From Pseudomonas cerasi (GTDB taxonomy: Bacteria; Pseudomonadota; Gammaproteobacteria; Pseudomonadales; Pseudomonadaceae), in the NCBI RefSeq assembly GCF_900074915.1, contig NZ_LT222319.1, positions 989,001-1,053,000 on the forward strand: DNA of 64,000 bases, in the 5' to 3' direction. A program made the translations under genes and the position numbers. The notes beneath the pieces are model-generated. The model was not told the origin of the DNA. It saw nothing but the letters and a program-made list of their open reading frames with translations, and searched no databases. Shown here piece after piece: positions 1 through 8,397 of this stretch; position 1 is the first letter of the stretch; each line of letters opens with the position of its first letter.

Positions 1-430
<430 letters not shown>

Positions 431-446
<16 letters not shown>

Positions 447-1162
447 ATGAACGACTCGAACGACCCCAGCTCACGCTCGCGATTGACGATGCTGTACGCA
501 AAATAGCGCAGTTGCTCGAACAGGATGCAGTGCCGCGAATGGCTGACCTGATCAAGCTTCGGACCTGTGGCCCAGGGTTTGACTGTCAGCTCCACCGCGT
601 TCGCCAGTTCGCCCAGTTCATACACGTGGCTGTGAAATTCGGTCGTCTCCCACCAGGGGTGACCGGGTGTTTTGGCCACCGGGCCACCGTGGTAGTCCAT
701 GTCCGCGTCGAGGCGAGCGGCAAACGCGGTATAGATCGCTTTCATGTACTGAATCGGCTTGGCCCGTGCGTTCTCTGTAGTGCACACGGACGGCACGGCA
801 TAGAACAACTGGGAATGGCCGCTTTTGCGGTTACGCACCATCAGGTTCGGCGCAGGCAACGCGGCATCGTCCCAGGCCAAGGCGTTGGCATGGTCCAGGT
901 CGAACACCAGCCAGGACACCATGCCGAGGCGATTGACCTGCATATAGGGATAACGCAGCGCGTATTCACGGGGACGAACGCGGGTCGCGGTTTTGTCGTC
1001 ACTGCACCGCGCCATGTACGGCGCTTCCAGCAATAATCGGTTGAGCGCAGTGCCGTCTTCGAAAAAACGCGCCGGAGGCATGTGGGTGCTAGTGGCCAGC
1101 GGATCGACGTTGGCCTTGGGTGAGGTCGCGTGGGCAGGACTGATCGCGTTGTCGTGGATCAT
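431..1162 (-). pseudogene. ColE2-type plasmid/island replication initiator, 3' end lost to IS21
   Basis: The protein resembles the Replicase family (ColE2 RepA-like): a palm-type core with WLVFDLDHANALAW (acidic metal-binding DxD), LMVRNRKSGHSQLFYAV, and TKTP/HPWW-like segment AKTPGHPWW. Such genes are found in Pseudomonas plasmids and P4-like integrative elements, next to alpA. About 238 residues are native; the last codons (VNAN and stop) are read from the IS21 end, so the C-terminal DNA-binding part is missing. The start at 1162 is preceded by GGTGAAG. Probably non-functional. A run-on fusion product cannot be excluded. Confidence 0.75.
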
Positions 1163-1359
1163 GCTTCACCGCCTTGGCCAGCAGGTTGGCCAACGGCGTG
1201 AAAGGGTGGGACACAAGGGGTCAACTGGCGGGGCAGGGTGCTGTCATTAAGGACGCACAGCCGCTGAAGAATCTTTTCCATAAGTCCACCGTTCAGCGGT
1301 GAACTGAAGACTTCACTTTTAATGGCTTAAAGATTTCCTGCCTTGTCCGTCGGCCCATT
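1163..1359. other. intergenic region between alpA and rep
   Basis: About 200 bases separate alpA from the rep fragment, both on the minus strand. I see no further gene. The space presumably holds the rep promoter or leader and, by analogy with ColE2-type replicons, could hold the origin, but no iterons were recognised. Confidence 0.3.
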
Positions 1360-1560
1360 TCAGCTTCTCCCTTGTGTGGTTTTGCGGGCTGCTGCACGGG
1401 CCTCCAGCCAATGATCAATTTCGTGCTCGAGAAAACCGATCACACGTCCGCCGCCGATGCTGATGGGTTGTGGAAAGTCGTCTTGTTTGCACAGCCTCCA
1501 CAAAGATGTTCGGCTGATAGCAATTTTTGAGCAGGTATCTTGGATACGAAGAACTCTCAT
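1360..1560 (-). CDS. AlpA-family excisionase/transcriptional regulator
   Basis: A 66-residue winged-helix protein of the AlpA/MerR-like excisionase class: an N-terminal helix-turn-helix (ISRTSLWRLCKQDDFPQP) followed by the family's IGGGRVIGFLEHEIDHWLEAR segment, which ends in a basic tail. AlpA proteins activate integrase genes or act as recombination directionality factors in P4-like satellites and genomic islands. It lies upstream of, and in the same direction as, the damaged rep gene. The island's integrase at 20231-21400 is the likely partner. This pairing is inferred from context. Confidence 0.85.
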   Translation of the reverse strand: MRVLRIQDTCSKIAISRTSLWRLCKQDDFPQPISIGGGRVIGFLEHEIDHWLEARAAARKTTQGRS

Positions 1561-1954
1561 GGCACGCCTCGAAACGTTATGGAATCGAGGGCATGGTCAT
1601 TTCATCTACCGCCTGGAGCACGGACATCAATTGGTCGTTTTCTGAGGTGTTGGTGTCCGTGCACTAGGTTACGCACTAGCTTAAGGGAGGGGCAGAGAGA
1701 TGATAGATCTACTGATTTGGTGGCTTGTGGGTAGGCGACGTCCAGCTTCAGAGGCATAGGCAGATGACAACCCATCAGCCCGAGCGCGAAGACTTCACGG
1801 CAAAATGGCGTACTGCCTTCGATCACGGTGTCTTGGTCGAACGCAAATGATTGGCCAAGTCGATGCAATTACTCAGTAGTGCTCAAATGGTGGACAGTTT
1901 GATGGCGAAGCGCTAGCGTGGCGAGAAAGAACTGCCAAAATGTAGGGATAAAAA
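1561..1954. other. intergenic region upstream of the PHP-ATPase gene
   Basis: Nearly 400 bases between the divergently oriented alpA and the large PHP-ATPase gene. An open frame on the minus strand (1602-1868, 88 codons) has no features I recognise and is not called. A weak purine-rich stretch (AGGGATAAAAA) precedes the ATG at 1955. No promoter motif stands out. Confidence 0.3.
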
Positions 1955-4711
1955 ATGAATATTGTCGGTGCTCGATGGTGGAAATTTGATTTTCACACAC
2001 ACTCTCCCGCTTCTTTTGATTACAGTCCTACAGATATAAACCTTAAGAATACTATTACACCGAAGCAGTGGCTATTGGACTACATAGAAAAGGGCGTTGA
2101 ATGTGTTGCAATTACTGATCACAATACTGGTGCATGGGTCGACCAGCTGAAAATAGCCGCAGAAGAGCTTCGGCAGGAAAACAAAATCATCACGCTGTTT
2201 CCGGGCGTGGAAATAACTGCTAGTGGTAATGTCCATATATTGGCTATATTTGACCCCTCCAAGAGCAGCAGCGATATTCAAGCTGTCTTGGGTGCGGCAA
2301 AATTTCGTGGAACTTGGGGGGATAGCGATTCGGTAACTGAAGAAAGTCCTGAAAATGTGATCGAGGAGATTATAAAATACGGCGGCATTGCCATTCCTGC
2401 GCATATTGATATGAAGGCAGGAATGTGTACTCAAATTTCCTCAATGCTGACATTAAAGCAAATATGCAGAAAAGCGTCGGCTGTGGAAGTCATATTTCCA
2501 GATGCAGTGGCGGGAGATAAGTCTTTTGAAATATTAAAAGGATACAAGTCTCAGAATTTTGGACTCCCAGAGGTGATAGGTTCGGACTCCCATCACCCAA
2601 GTAAAATTGGCAGGGCATTTACTTGGGTTAAAATGTCTACGCCGTCTATCGATGGTGTAAGACTTGCCTTGCTAGATGGTTCCTCATCCATAAAGCGGTT
2701 CAACAAAGTTGAGCAGCCTAATGCAACCTCTGACAACTTGCTGATATCTATTTGCATCGGTAACGCCCAGTATTGCGCTCGAGACAAACCGTTAACAATA
2801 CAATTCAACCCGTGGTTAAACTCGATAATAGGCAGTAGGGGGAGCGGAAAGTCTTCTATTTTGGAATTCATCCGAATTGGGATGGGGCGAGACAAGGATA
2901 TTTACAAGCTGCCAGAAACAAATGAGATAAGGTCATCTTTTGAACGGTTCGCTCAGATTCCATTAAATCGAGAGGCGGAAGGTGTTCTTCATAAAGATAT
3001 GACTATTTCATGTGTAGTATTCAAGCAGGGCGCTTATTACAATTTAAGCTGGGGGATGCAGCGTCCAAATATTGTTATATCAAAATGGGAAAATAATCAG
3101 TGGCAGGTTGAGGTGGGAGATGCATCTACTCGCTTTCCAATGAAAATATTCAGTCAGAAGCAGATATTTGACCTGGCGAAAAATCCATCTTCCCTTCTTT
3201 CTTTAATAGATGCCTCTAGTCAAGTAGATTATAGTTCTTGGGAGATGGAGTGGGCAGACAAAAAAAATCTATATGTTCGACTTAGTACTGAGGTAAGAGA
3301 GCTAACCGGTAGGCTTGAGAATAAAGATGTTTTTCTAGGGCAGCTAGCGGATTTAAATCAGAAGATATCTATCATCGAAAGCTCGCAACACTCGGTTGTC
3401 CTCTCTAACTTTCAGCAGGCTGGAGCTAAACGATCAGCTTTAGAGCGCTTTCATAAAGATACCGAATCCGCACTGTTGCAGCTAGATATAATGGCAAATC
3501 TAAACTTGCCTGATGTGGTCGAACATGTTTTTTCAGGAGAAGTCGAGGATGCAGAAGCTGTTCATGAAAGTCGCAGGTTGATCGCCGATTTAACTGTATA
3601 TAAAAAACAAATGCATGAAATCTTACAGAAATCGATATCAAGGGTTAGTGAATATCGTCAGTGGATGTTAGGCTCGGCGTTAATGAACAAAGTTGCGGGC
3701 GCTGAGTTGCAATATGAGAATTTAGTTTCTCAGATGGCTCGGAGCGGTGTGACCAATCCTTCGGAATATAAAGACCTTACAGTCGCTCGGGATGTGTTAA
3801 GTCGAAAAATAGAAGAGCTCAATGCAGTAGAGCTTAAAATAACTGAAACCCGAGGTGAGCTGACTGGCGTATATAACCAGCTCTGGAATCTAAGGAAGGC
3901 GCTTACGGCCCGCCGTATTTCATTTATCGATCAAAATGTAAATAACAATCCTGCCTTGCACTTGAGTATTGATCCATTGGCGAATACAAGTGAAATGGAG
4001 GGGACCTTTAGAGCTGTAATTGGTAAGCAAGATAGTACTTTTTCGAGCGACATTTACGATTCGGAAAAAGGACAAGGTGTGCTTGTAAAACTTTCAGAAG
4101 GGATCGGTTTGATAGCGTTTGATCAGTCAAACATTGATTCCGTCGATCTAAGATTGCAAAAGGTTCACGACTTTAAATTGGATATATTGAATCTGAAAAA
4201 CTCTGTCCTAGCAGTCTCTGTAGGTAAGAGGTTTTCAGACTACATTTCAGCGATGCCAGCCCAGAATCATGATTTATTAAACTGTTGGTTTCCAGAAGAT
4301 AGATTGATTGTGCGGTATAATGACGGACATCGCTTCAAGGATATCTCGCAAGGGTCTGCGGGCCAAAAAGCTGCGACTATCTTGTCCTTCCTTCTCTCGT
4401 ATGGAGATGAGCCATTGATTCTAGATCAGCCTGAGGACGACCTAGATAATGGTTTGATTTCAAGCCTAATTGTTACGCGGCTTCAGCAAAATAAGGCACG
4501 CAGGCAAATCATTGTCGTTACTCATAATCCCAATATCGTTGTTAATGGTGACTCTGAATATGTGATTGCTCTTGAGGATAAGGGGCAAATTAAACCCAGC
4601 GCTACTGGAGGATTGCAAGAGCTAGAAGTCAGGAGGCAGGTATGTGAAATCATGGAGGGGGGCGAGATAGCGCTTGCTCAACGCTACAAAAGAATGGTGA
4701 ACATTCACTAG
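1955..4711 (+). CDS. TrlF-type protein: PHP phosphoesterase fused to SMC/ABC-like ATPase
   Basis: A 918-residue protein in two parts. Residues ~8-225 are a PHP-domain metallophosphoesterase with metal ligands in FDFHTHS (His14, His16), AITDHN (Asp55, His56) and GSDSHHP (Asp211, His213/214). From ~285 an ABC/SMC-like ATPase begins: Walker A GSRGSGKSS (293-301), a long helical insert (~440-640), signature-like SQGSAGQK (798-805), Walker B LILDQPEDD (Asp824, Glu827) and an H-loop THNPN. The closest family I know is the TrlF group of PHP-ATPases, often found in islands. Related SMC-plus-nuclease proteins serve in phage defence; that role here is inference. Its base composition is clearly AT-richer than its surroundings, a sign of transfer. 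Confidence 0.85.
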   Translation: MNIVGARWWKFDFHTHSPASFDYSPTDINLKNTITPKQWLLDYIEKGVECVAITDHNTGAWVDQLKIAAEELRQENKIITLFPGVEITASGNVHILAIFDPSKSSSDIQAVLGAAKFRGTWGDSDSVTEESPENVIEEIIKYGGIAIPAHIDMKAGMCTQISSMLTLKQICRKASAVEVIFPDAVAGDKSFEILKGYKSQNFGLPEVIGSDSHHPSKIGRAFTWVKMSTPSIDGVRLALLDGSSSIKRFNKVEQPNATSDNLLISICIGNAQYCARDKPLTIQFNPWLNSIIGSRGSGKSSILEFIRIGMGRDKDIYKLPETNEIRSSFERFAQIPLNREAEGVLHKDMTISCVVFKQGAYYNLSWGMQRPNIVISKWENNQWQVEVGDASTRFPMKIFSQKQIFDLAKNPSSLLSLIDASSQVDYSSWEMEWADKKNLYVRLSTEVRELTGRLENKDVFLGQLADLNQKISIIESSQHSVVLSNFQQAGAKRSALERFHKDTESALLQLDIMANLNLPDVVEHVFSGEVEDAEAVHESRRLIADLTVYKKQMHEILQKSISRVSEYRQWMLGSALMNKVAGAELQYENLVSQMARSGVTNPSEYKDLTVARDVLSRKIEELNAVELKITETRGELTGVYNQLWNLRKALTARRISFIDQNVNNNPALHLSIDPLANTSEMEGTFRAVIGKQDSTFSSDIYDSEKGQGVLVKLSEGIGLIAFDQSNIDSVDLRLQKVHDFKLDILNLKNSVLAVSVGKRFSDYISAMPAQNHDLLNCWFPEDRLIVRYNDGHRFKDISQGSAGQKAATILSFLLSYGDEPLILDQPEDDLDNGLISSLIVTRLQQNKARRQIIVVTHNPNIVVNGDSEYVIALEDKGQIKPSATGGLQELEVRRQVCEIMEGGEIALAQRYKRMVNIH

Positions 4712-4985
4712 GCTTATTCTTGGTGGCACAGTACGTAGTGATCCTAGGTGCTCTGGGCGTTTCGTGATGGTAAGGGTCATTACACTGTGTAGAAGGATTT
4801 AAAAGATCCTGCACAGTGTACTGAGCACCCGGCTTAGTTGACCTAGCTCCTAAAGCTCCGTGTGTATGTGGGTTCCCTAAAACTCCTAAGTACGTTGGTT
4901 TTACTGAAATCTCCGCTTTTCAGTTTAGAGCCCAACAAGAAACACTGAACGAGGCTTGCTTAGAATAACGAGCGGTTGTCTGATT
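4712..4985. other. intergenic region between convergent TrlF-type and HEPN genes, with 40-bp hairpin
   Basis: The two genes converge on 274 bases. A strong imperfect palindrome at 4781-4820 pairs TACACTGTG with CACAGTGTA and, inside, AGGAT with ATCCT around an A-rich loop. It lacks a clear U-tract in either direction but sits where a shared terminator would be expected. No gene is visible in the rest. Confidence 0.5.
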
Positions 4986-5912
4986 TCATATGCTCGACTG
5001 GTGAACATATTTCCGCGAAGGGGAGAGCTCAACCAAGGTTAGAAAGTCTCTAAATAGTAAGCTCGCCTTATTGAGCTGGCCTATTAAAATCTCCACTTCA
5101 TGAGCTGGGTCGTGTGGGCGGATCTTTTCGCGGTGTGCAGCATCCAAATGGTTAAACTGCGACTTGAATACATCCTCTTCTTCTTCTTTAAGTGGGTGTA
5201 GATGAAGGCTGTGAATAAGAAGGTTTCGACGCTGGAGAAGAAATTGGAGCCCGTCTTCATTGTTGGAGTTCTGAAAATTCCGCAGTTGCTTCCAACTTAT
5301 GCTTTTGCCCAAACTACTATTCATAGGGTAAGCGTTCCAATATATGCGGTTCATCACTGCATTGAAGCCGTTATGGTCAAATTTTCTAATATTGAAAAAC
5401 GCGAAATCTAGAACCTGCCCGATTCGATCCCAGAATGAATAGAGTCTGATATATGCGGCTTCAGCGTGTTCCCAAAAGGCCGCTTGGGCGTTTTTGACCA
5501 AAAAGGCGGCAACTTCTGGGCTTTCGGGTTGCTCAATCATTTCCGGCTGTTCTATCAACATCTTGGAGCCTACCATGAATAGGTGGGCACGTATCACAGA
5601 CTTTCGCGCACGTTTGAATACATCAAATACCTCTGCCATTGAAGTTTCCGGGTACAGGTCGCCAAGAGGTGCGGTCTCACCTGTTCGCAATAGGTAGTGC
5701 TCGGGAGGGCCTCCAAGGTGTCTCACGACGAGGTTCATTCGTTTGTCGAACTGCCCATCGTCATTAGGTGGCCAGAGCTGCGGAAATTGGTCTGTTTGGA
5801 TTCGTTCATAGTTGCCGAGTACTACCGCCTCATTAGCCACGTAAGCTACGGCGTTCCGAATGACAGCCGCAAGGTGTTCTTGGGTGTAGGGTTCTTGTTC
5901 GTCAGTAGCCAT
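4986..5912 (-). CDS. HEPN-domain protein (Cthe_2314-like), putative RNase
   Basis: A 308-residue protein with the layout of Cthe_2314-type HEPN proteins: an aromatic helix RLYSFWDRIGQVLDFAF followed by the HEPN catalytic motif RNLLIH (Arg229 to His234, RxxxxH). Many HEPN proteins with this motif are metal-independent RNases in toxin-antitoxin and phage-defence systems. No adjacent antitoxin gene is evident. The neighbour is the convergent PHP-ATPase, so a two-gene defence module is plausible but unproven. A run of four Glu (EEEE) follows the motif. Start at 5912 is the first in-frame ATG after a plausible AT-rich leader. Family call is fairly firm, biochemical role inferred. Confidence 0.7.
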   Translation of the reverse strand: MATDEQEPYTQEHLAAVIRNAVAYVANEAVVLGNYERIQTDQFPQLWPPNDDGQFDKRMNLVVRHLGGPPEHYLLRTGETAPLGDLYPETSMAEVFDVFKRARKSVIRAHLFMVGSKMLIEQPEMIEQPESPEVAAFLVKNAQAAFWEHAEAAYIRLYSFWDRIGQVLDFAFFNIRKFDHNGFNAVMNRIYWNAYPMNSSLGKSISWKQLRNFQNSNNEDGLQFLLQRRNLLIHSLHLHPLKEEEEDVFKSQFNHLDAAHREKIRPHDPAHEVEILIGQLNKASLLFRDFLTLVELSPSRKYVHQSSI

Positions 5913-6068
5913 TTTTGCCGCCTAAATTTATGAGGTGAGCTCTAGGGAGACTATATCGACGGTGGAGCCGTCCGGGTTAGCAGGGCTCAACGTACTGATT
6001 AAACAACCAAATCGCTTTTAAAGGCGTTGGTGCTCTTGTTTCACCTCAGGACTTGGTTTCTTCGTATC

Positions 6069-6094
6069 CGTCCGGGCATCCCACCTTGCGCGAC
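6069..6094. repeat. relic of an IS66-type right end
   Basis: CGTCCGGGCATCCC at 6069-6082 followed by ACCTTGCGCGAC matches 23 of 26 bases of 15225-15250, the internal right end of the second IS66 element just downstream of its tnpC stop. It also resembles the terminal repeat of that element (CCGTCCGGGCA). It lies just 3' of the GNAT gene and is read as the scar of a lost IS66 copy. Confidence 0.55.
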
Positions 6095-6095
6095 C

Positions 6096-6614
6096 TCAGA
6101 GGATCAGGGGCAGCCGATACCTCACCTCTACCAGTGCTGCGCCTCCCCTTTCGAGATTGCGCTCACTCCCCGTTTCCTCAATACATCCTACGCTGCGATA
6201 AAATCGGATAGCTCGCTCATTTCCGGTCAAGACCCAAAGGGTTAAACGCTGATAACCTTGCTCTATCAAGTGCTGCAACCCGGCCTGCCACAAAGCAAAG
6301 CCGACTCCAGTTTTCCAGTGTTCAGCAAGAACGTAGAGAGCCATGACCTCAGCTGAATTTTCTGCGGCTATATCCTCATCTCGGCATACCCCGACCGATA
6401 TCCAGCCGACCACCTCGTTGTTCAGCTCCGCGACGAATACGTTCGATTCGCCCGACTCAATCGAGCGAATCCAATAGGATTCCCGTTGTGGCATCGAAGC
6501 GCCCAATGACAGCAAGTATTCCGCAGGCATCAAGTCACAATACGCGTCCTGCCAACTGCTGATATGGACTTGCGCAATGGCTTTTGCGTCAGATGGTAAT
6601 GCTTTCCGAATCAT
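6096..6614 (-). CDS. GNAT-family N-acetyltransferase
   Basis: A 172-residue single-domain GNAT protein: N-terminal IRKALPSDAKAIAQVH, central EVMALYVLAEHWKTGVGFALW, which carries the acetyl-CoA pyrophosphate-binding loop (here HWKTGVG, a variant of R/QxxGxG/A), and C-terminal NERAIRFYRSVGC (the FYxxxGF-like motif). It transfers acetyl groups to an amine; the substrate cannot be told from sequence. It stands alone between an IS66-end relic and a terminator-like hairpin, consistent with being an accessory cassette moved into this island. Confidence 0.85.
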   Translation of the reverse strand: MIRKALPSDAKAIAQVHISSWQDAYCDLMPAEYLLSLGASMPQRESYWIRSIESGESNVFVAELNNEVVGWISVGVCRDEDIAAENSAEVMALYVLAEHWKTGVGFALWQAGLQHLIEQGYQRLTLWVLTGNERAIRFYRSVGCIEETGSERNLERGGAALVEVRYRLPLIL

Positions 6615-6626
6615 AGGTGCTCCTTT

Positions 6627-6821
6627 TCAGATTCTCGACGTTTTGCGTCCCAACATTTTCACACTCCTGTGATTGGCCATTCTGAACGGAGAATGAAAAG
6701 CCCCGACCATTCCTGGCGGGACTTTAGTCAATACATTAGTACCTACGGGCGCATCACCTTGTGGCCCGCCCAAGGCGGTCATCAAGGTGCGCATCATGTT
6801 CAGTCGGTAGGTAATATTCAT
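6627..6821 (-). other. possible small leader ORF upstream of the GNAT gene
   Basis: A 64-codon frame starting MNITYRLNMMRTLMT that runs straight through the terminator-like hairpin at 6696-6727. No family is recognised. Its position just before the GNAT gene, with the hairpin between its start and that gene, resembles a leader-peptide/attenuator layout. It may equally be chance or the remnant of another gene. Confidence 0.25.
6696..6727 (-). terminator. terminator-like hairpin upstream of the GNAT gene
   Basis: Read on the minus strand, GTCCCG pairs with CGGGGC (one G-U) around CCAGGAATGGT and is followed by TTTTC. It could end transcription arriving from the HAD/GNAT side or act as an attenuator for the GNAT gene at 6096-6614. 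Confidence 0.5.
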
Positions 6822-6858
6822 TGATTTATAGTCTGGGGATTTATCTCAACTGTCAATG

Positions 6859-6940
6859 TAGCGCAGCGCCTGTGCAGCCCGCCAGATGCGGAAGCCGTCA
6901 TGCATCAGAACTTTCATACGAGTGGCCCGGCGTCGCAGGG
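6859..6940 (-). pseudogene. fragment of IS66-family TnpB (Orf2)
   Basis: The minus-strand translation reads RRATRMKVLMHDGFRIWRAA, which aligns with the conserved core of the two intact TnpB proteins in this window (RRANRMKVLVHDGLGIWLAA). Only about 25 codons survive, so this is the scar of a third IS66-family element, distinct from both intact ones. It lies between the GNAT and HAD genes. Confidence 0.8.
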
Positions 6941-6988
6941 GCTGGAAATTTAAGGGCTGTAGAGCTTCTGGCTCGAAGGTCTTGCACC

Positions 6989-7636
6989 TCAGGCCTTTAC
7001 GATCACATCCAGCAAATCAGTCGGTTGCTCGACTAGCTTGTCGGCACCGCACTTGATCAGCTCTGTGCGGGTGCCGTAGCCCCACAGGACGCCGATGGCA
7101 ATTAGTCCGTTTTGATGAGCGGCGACAATATCATCACGCTTGTCGCCAATCATGCAGGCGGACCTAGGACAGATCGCCTCTGCCGCCAGCATTGTATCCA
7201 GCAGGCGGGATTTGTTGTCCAGTTTACCATCCGGTGAAGTGCCGAAAACGCTTCGGAAATGACCTCTCAGCGCTGTATCGCGCAGAATGCGCTCGGCAAA
7301 CTCCTGACGCTTAGAGGTAGCGACATACAACGCGTACCCTTGTGAAGTCAGTGACTCAATAACTTGTCTAATTCCCGGATAAGCCACTGATCCAGATATA
7401 CCGTAACGCCCATAATGAGTTCGGTACAACTCGACGCCTTGGTCGATGCGGTCATCTCCATAAGGCACTAGCAGTTGTGCCATTACCTGAGTCATCGGCG
7501 GCCCTAAAAGGTGCGTGATTCCGGCAGAGGGTGTGAAGTCGTGACCGAGAGCCCGAACGGCGTGTGTCAGACTGGCGACGATACCTGGCGCTGAATCAAC
7601 GAGCGTGCCGTCTAGGTCGAAGATCAAAATTTTCAT
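6989..7636 (-). CDS. HAD-superfamily hydrolase, Gph/phosphoglycolate-phosphatase-like
   Basis: The 215-residue product has all four HAD motifs: FDLDGTLVDS (nucleophile and acid/base Asp), the ATSKR Ser/Thr motif, a Lys in the LDNKSRLL region, and MIGDKRDDIVAA (acidic motif). The helical cap lies between motif I and II, as in phosphoglycolate and nucleotide phosphatases. The substrate is unknown; a housecleaning role on phosphometabolites is typical. The start at 7636 (MKILIF) is chosen over an upstream in-frame ATG because AAGGAAA lies just before it. An IS66-end-like sequence (7652-7672) directly precedes the gene. Confidence 0.85.
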   Translation of the reverse strand: MKILIFDLDGTLVDSAPGIVASLTHAVRALGHDFTPSAGITHLLGPPMTQVMAQLLVPYGDDRIDQGVELYRTHYGRYGISGSVAYPGIRQVIESLTSQGYALYVATSKRQEFAERILRDTALRGHFRSVFGTSPDGKLDNKSRLLDTMLAAEAICPRSACMIGDKRDDIVAAHQNGLIAIGVLWGYGTRTELIKCGADKLVEQPTDLLDVIVKA

Positions 7637-7651
7637 AGCTTTCCTTTGAAG

Positions 7652-7672
7652 GTCAGCGGATGGCAAACATGC
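7652..7672 (+). repeat. IS66 terminal-repeat-like sequence
   Basis: GTCAGCGGATGGCAAACATG resembles the 20-base terminal repeat GTAAGCGGATGGCGAACACA of the outer IS66 element with three mismatches, in the orientation of a left end. No matching right end or target duplication was found. Probably a decayed solo end. Confidence 0.5.
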
Positions 7673-7699
7673 GCTAGCTAGAATGGCCTAGTTTGCTTA

Positions 7700-8212
7700 T
7701 TAATCGTGTAGGACACGCCACAATGTTTCTCGCGTTGTGGCATCCAGCGTAACCCGCTGGCGATCCATGACCTGTTTCAATCCCTCACCTATGTATGCAC
7801 CCGGCATCGTAAGGAAGCCGTGCTTGCGGAACCAGGGGCCATTCCAAGGAGGCTCACGAAAAGTTGTCAAGCTCACCGCTCGAACCCCAAGGCTTTCAGC
7901 ATGCTCTATGGCTGCCGAAAGCAGTTTTGCCCCAATCCCCATCCCTGAAGCACTTGGGCGAACCGAAATATCGTCTAAATACAAAAGCCCGTCCAGCGGT
8001 CGCATTGCCGCGAAGCCCATTATTTTATGGCTATTGCTATCGAGCGCCACCACGACACGACAGGCCTCAAATCTCAAAGGGGCCAGCGCAGGTGCTTCAG
8101 CGATATGGGCTAGAGATGGAAATGTCCTGTAACGCAGACGAGCCTCAGCCGAGATACGGCATAAATCTGGCACATCTTCGGCACAACTCAGCCGAAAATA
8201 GTAGTTACGCAT
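7700..8212 (-). CDS. GNAT-family N-acetyltransferase
   Basis: A 170-residue GNAT protein. The core has LYLDDISVRPSASGMGIGAKLL, with the acetyl-CoA-binding loop SASGMGIG, followed by RAVSLTTFREPPWNGPWFRKHGF, which matches the C-terminal Y/F-x-x-x-GF motif. The ATFREPPWNGPFY-type segment is common among GNATs that act on small amines or amino acids, but no substrate can be assigned. It lies just outside the left end of the large IS66 transposon, in the same direction as the gene that transposon interrupts. Confidence 0.88.
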   Translation of the reverse strand: MRNYYFRLSCAEDVPDLCRISAEARLRYRTFPSLAHIAEAPALAPLRFEACRVVVALDSNSHKIMGFAAMRPLDGLLYLDDISVRPSASGMGIGAKLLSAAIEHAESLGVRAVSLTTFREPPWNGPWFRKHGFLTMPGAYIGEGLKQVMDRQRVTLDATTRETLWRVLHD

Positions 8213-8253
8213 GCCTTCCTATCCTTCAGGGTCACTGGATACGTCTTCCAATT

Positions 8254-8298
8254 TTACCTCGCACTACTCAGTTCAGCATCCACACATGTATCCGTAGC
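8254..8298 (-). pseudogene. 3' fragment of gene interrupted by the IS66 transposon
   Basis: The minus strand from the target duplication reads ATDTCVDAELSSAR then a stop at 8254-8256. These codons continue, in frame, the minus-strand frame present on the far side of the transposon (19191-19441), which ends at the same duplicated codons (ACG GCT-side). The gene was therefore split by insertion of the 8299-19190 element. Confidence 0.6.
8291..8298. repeat. 8-bp target-site duplication, left copy (outer IS66 element)
   Basis: TCCGTAGC abuts the left terminal repeat at 8299 and is repeated exactly at 19191-19198, immediately after the right terminal repeat. Eight-base duplications are the rule for the IS66 family. 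Confidence 0.93.
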
Positions 8299-8397
8299 GT
8301 AAGCGGATGGCGAACACACCTTCTGAAATCCAGCATTAAGGGCGATGGTGTCCGCGTATTTTTAGCGGACGCGATCACCCTTATCGCCAGGATTTCC

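Noticed and set aside
1602..1868. 88-codon minus-strand frame upstream of the PHP-ATPase gene
   Set aside because: No ribosome site or recognised domain; kept only as a note on the spacer.
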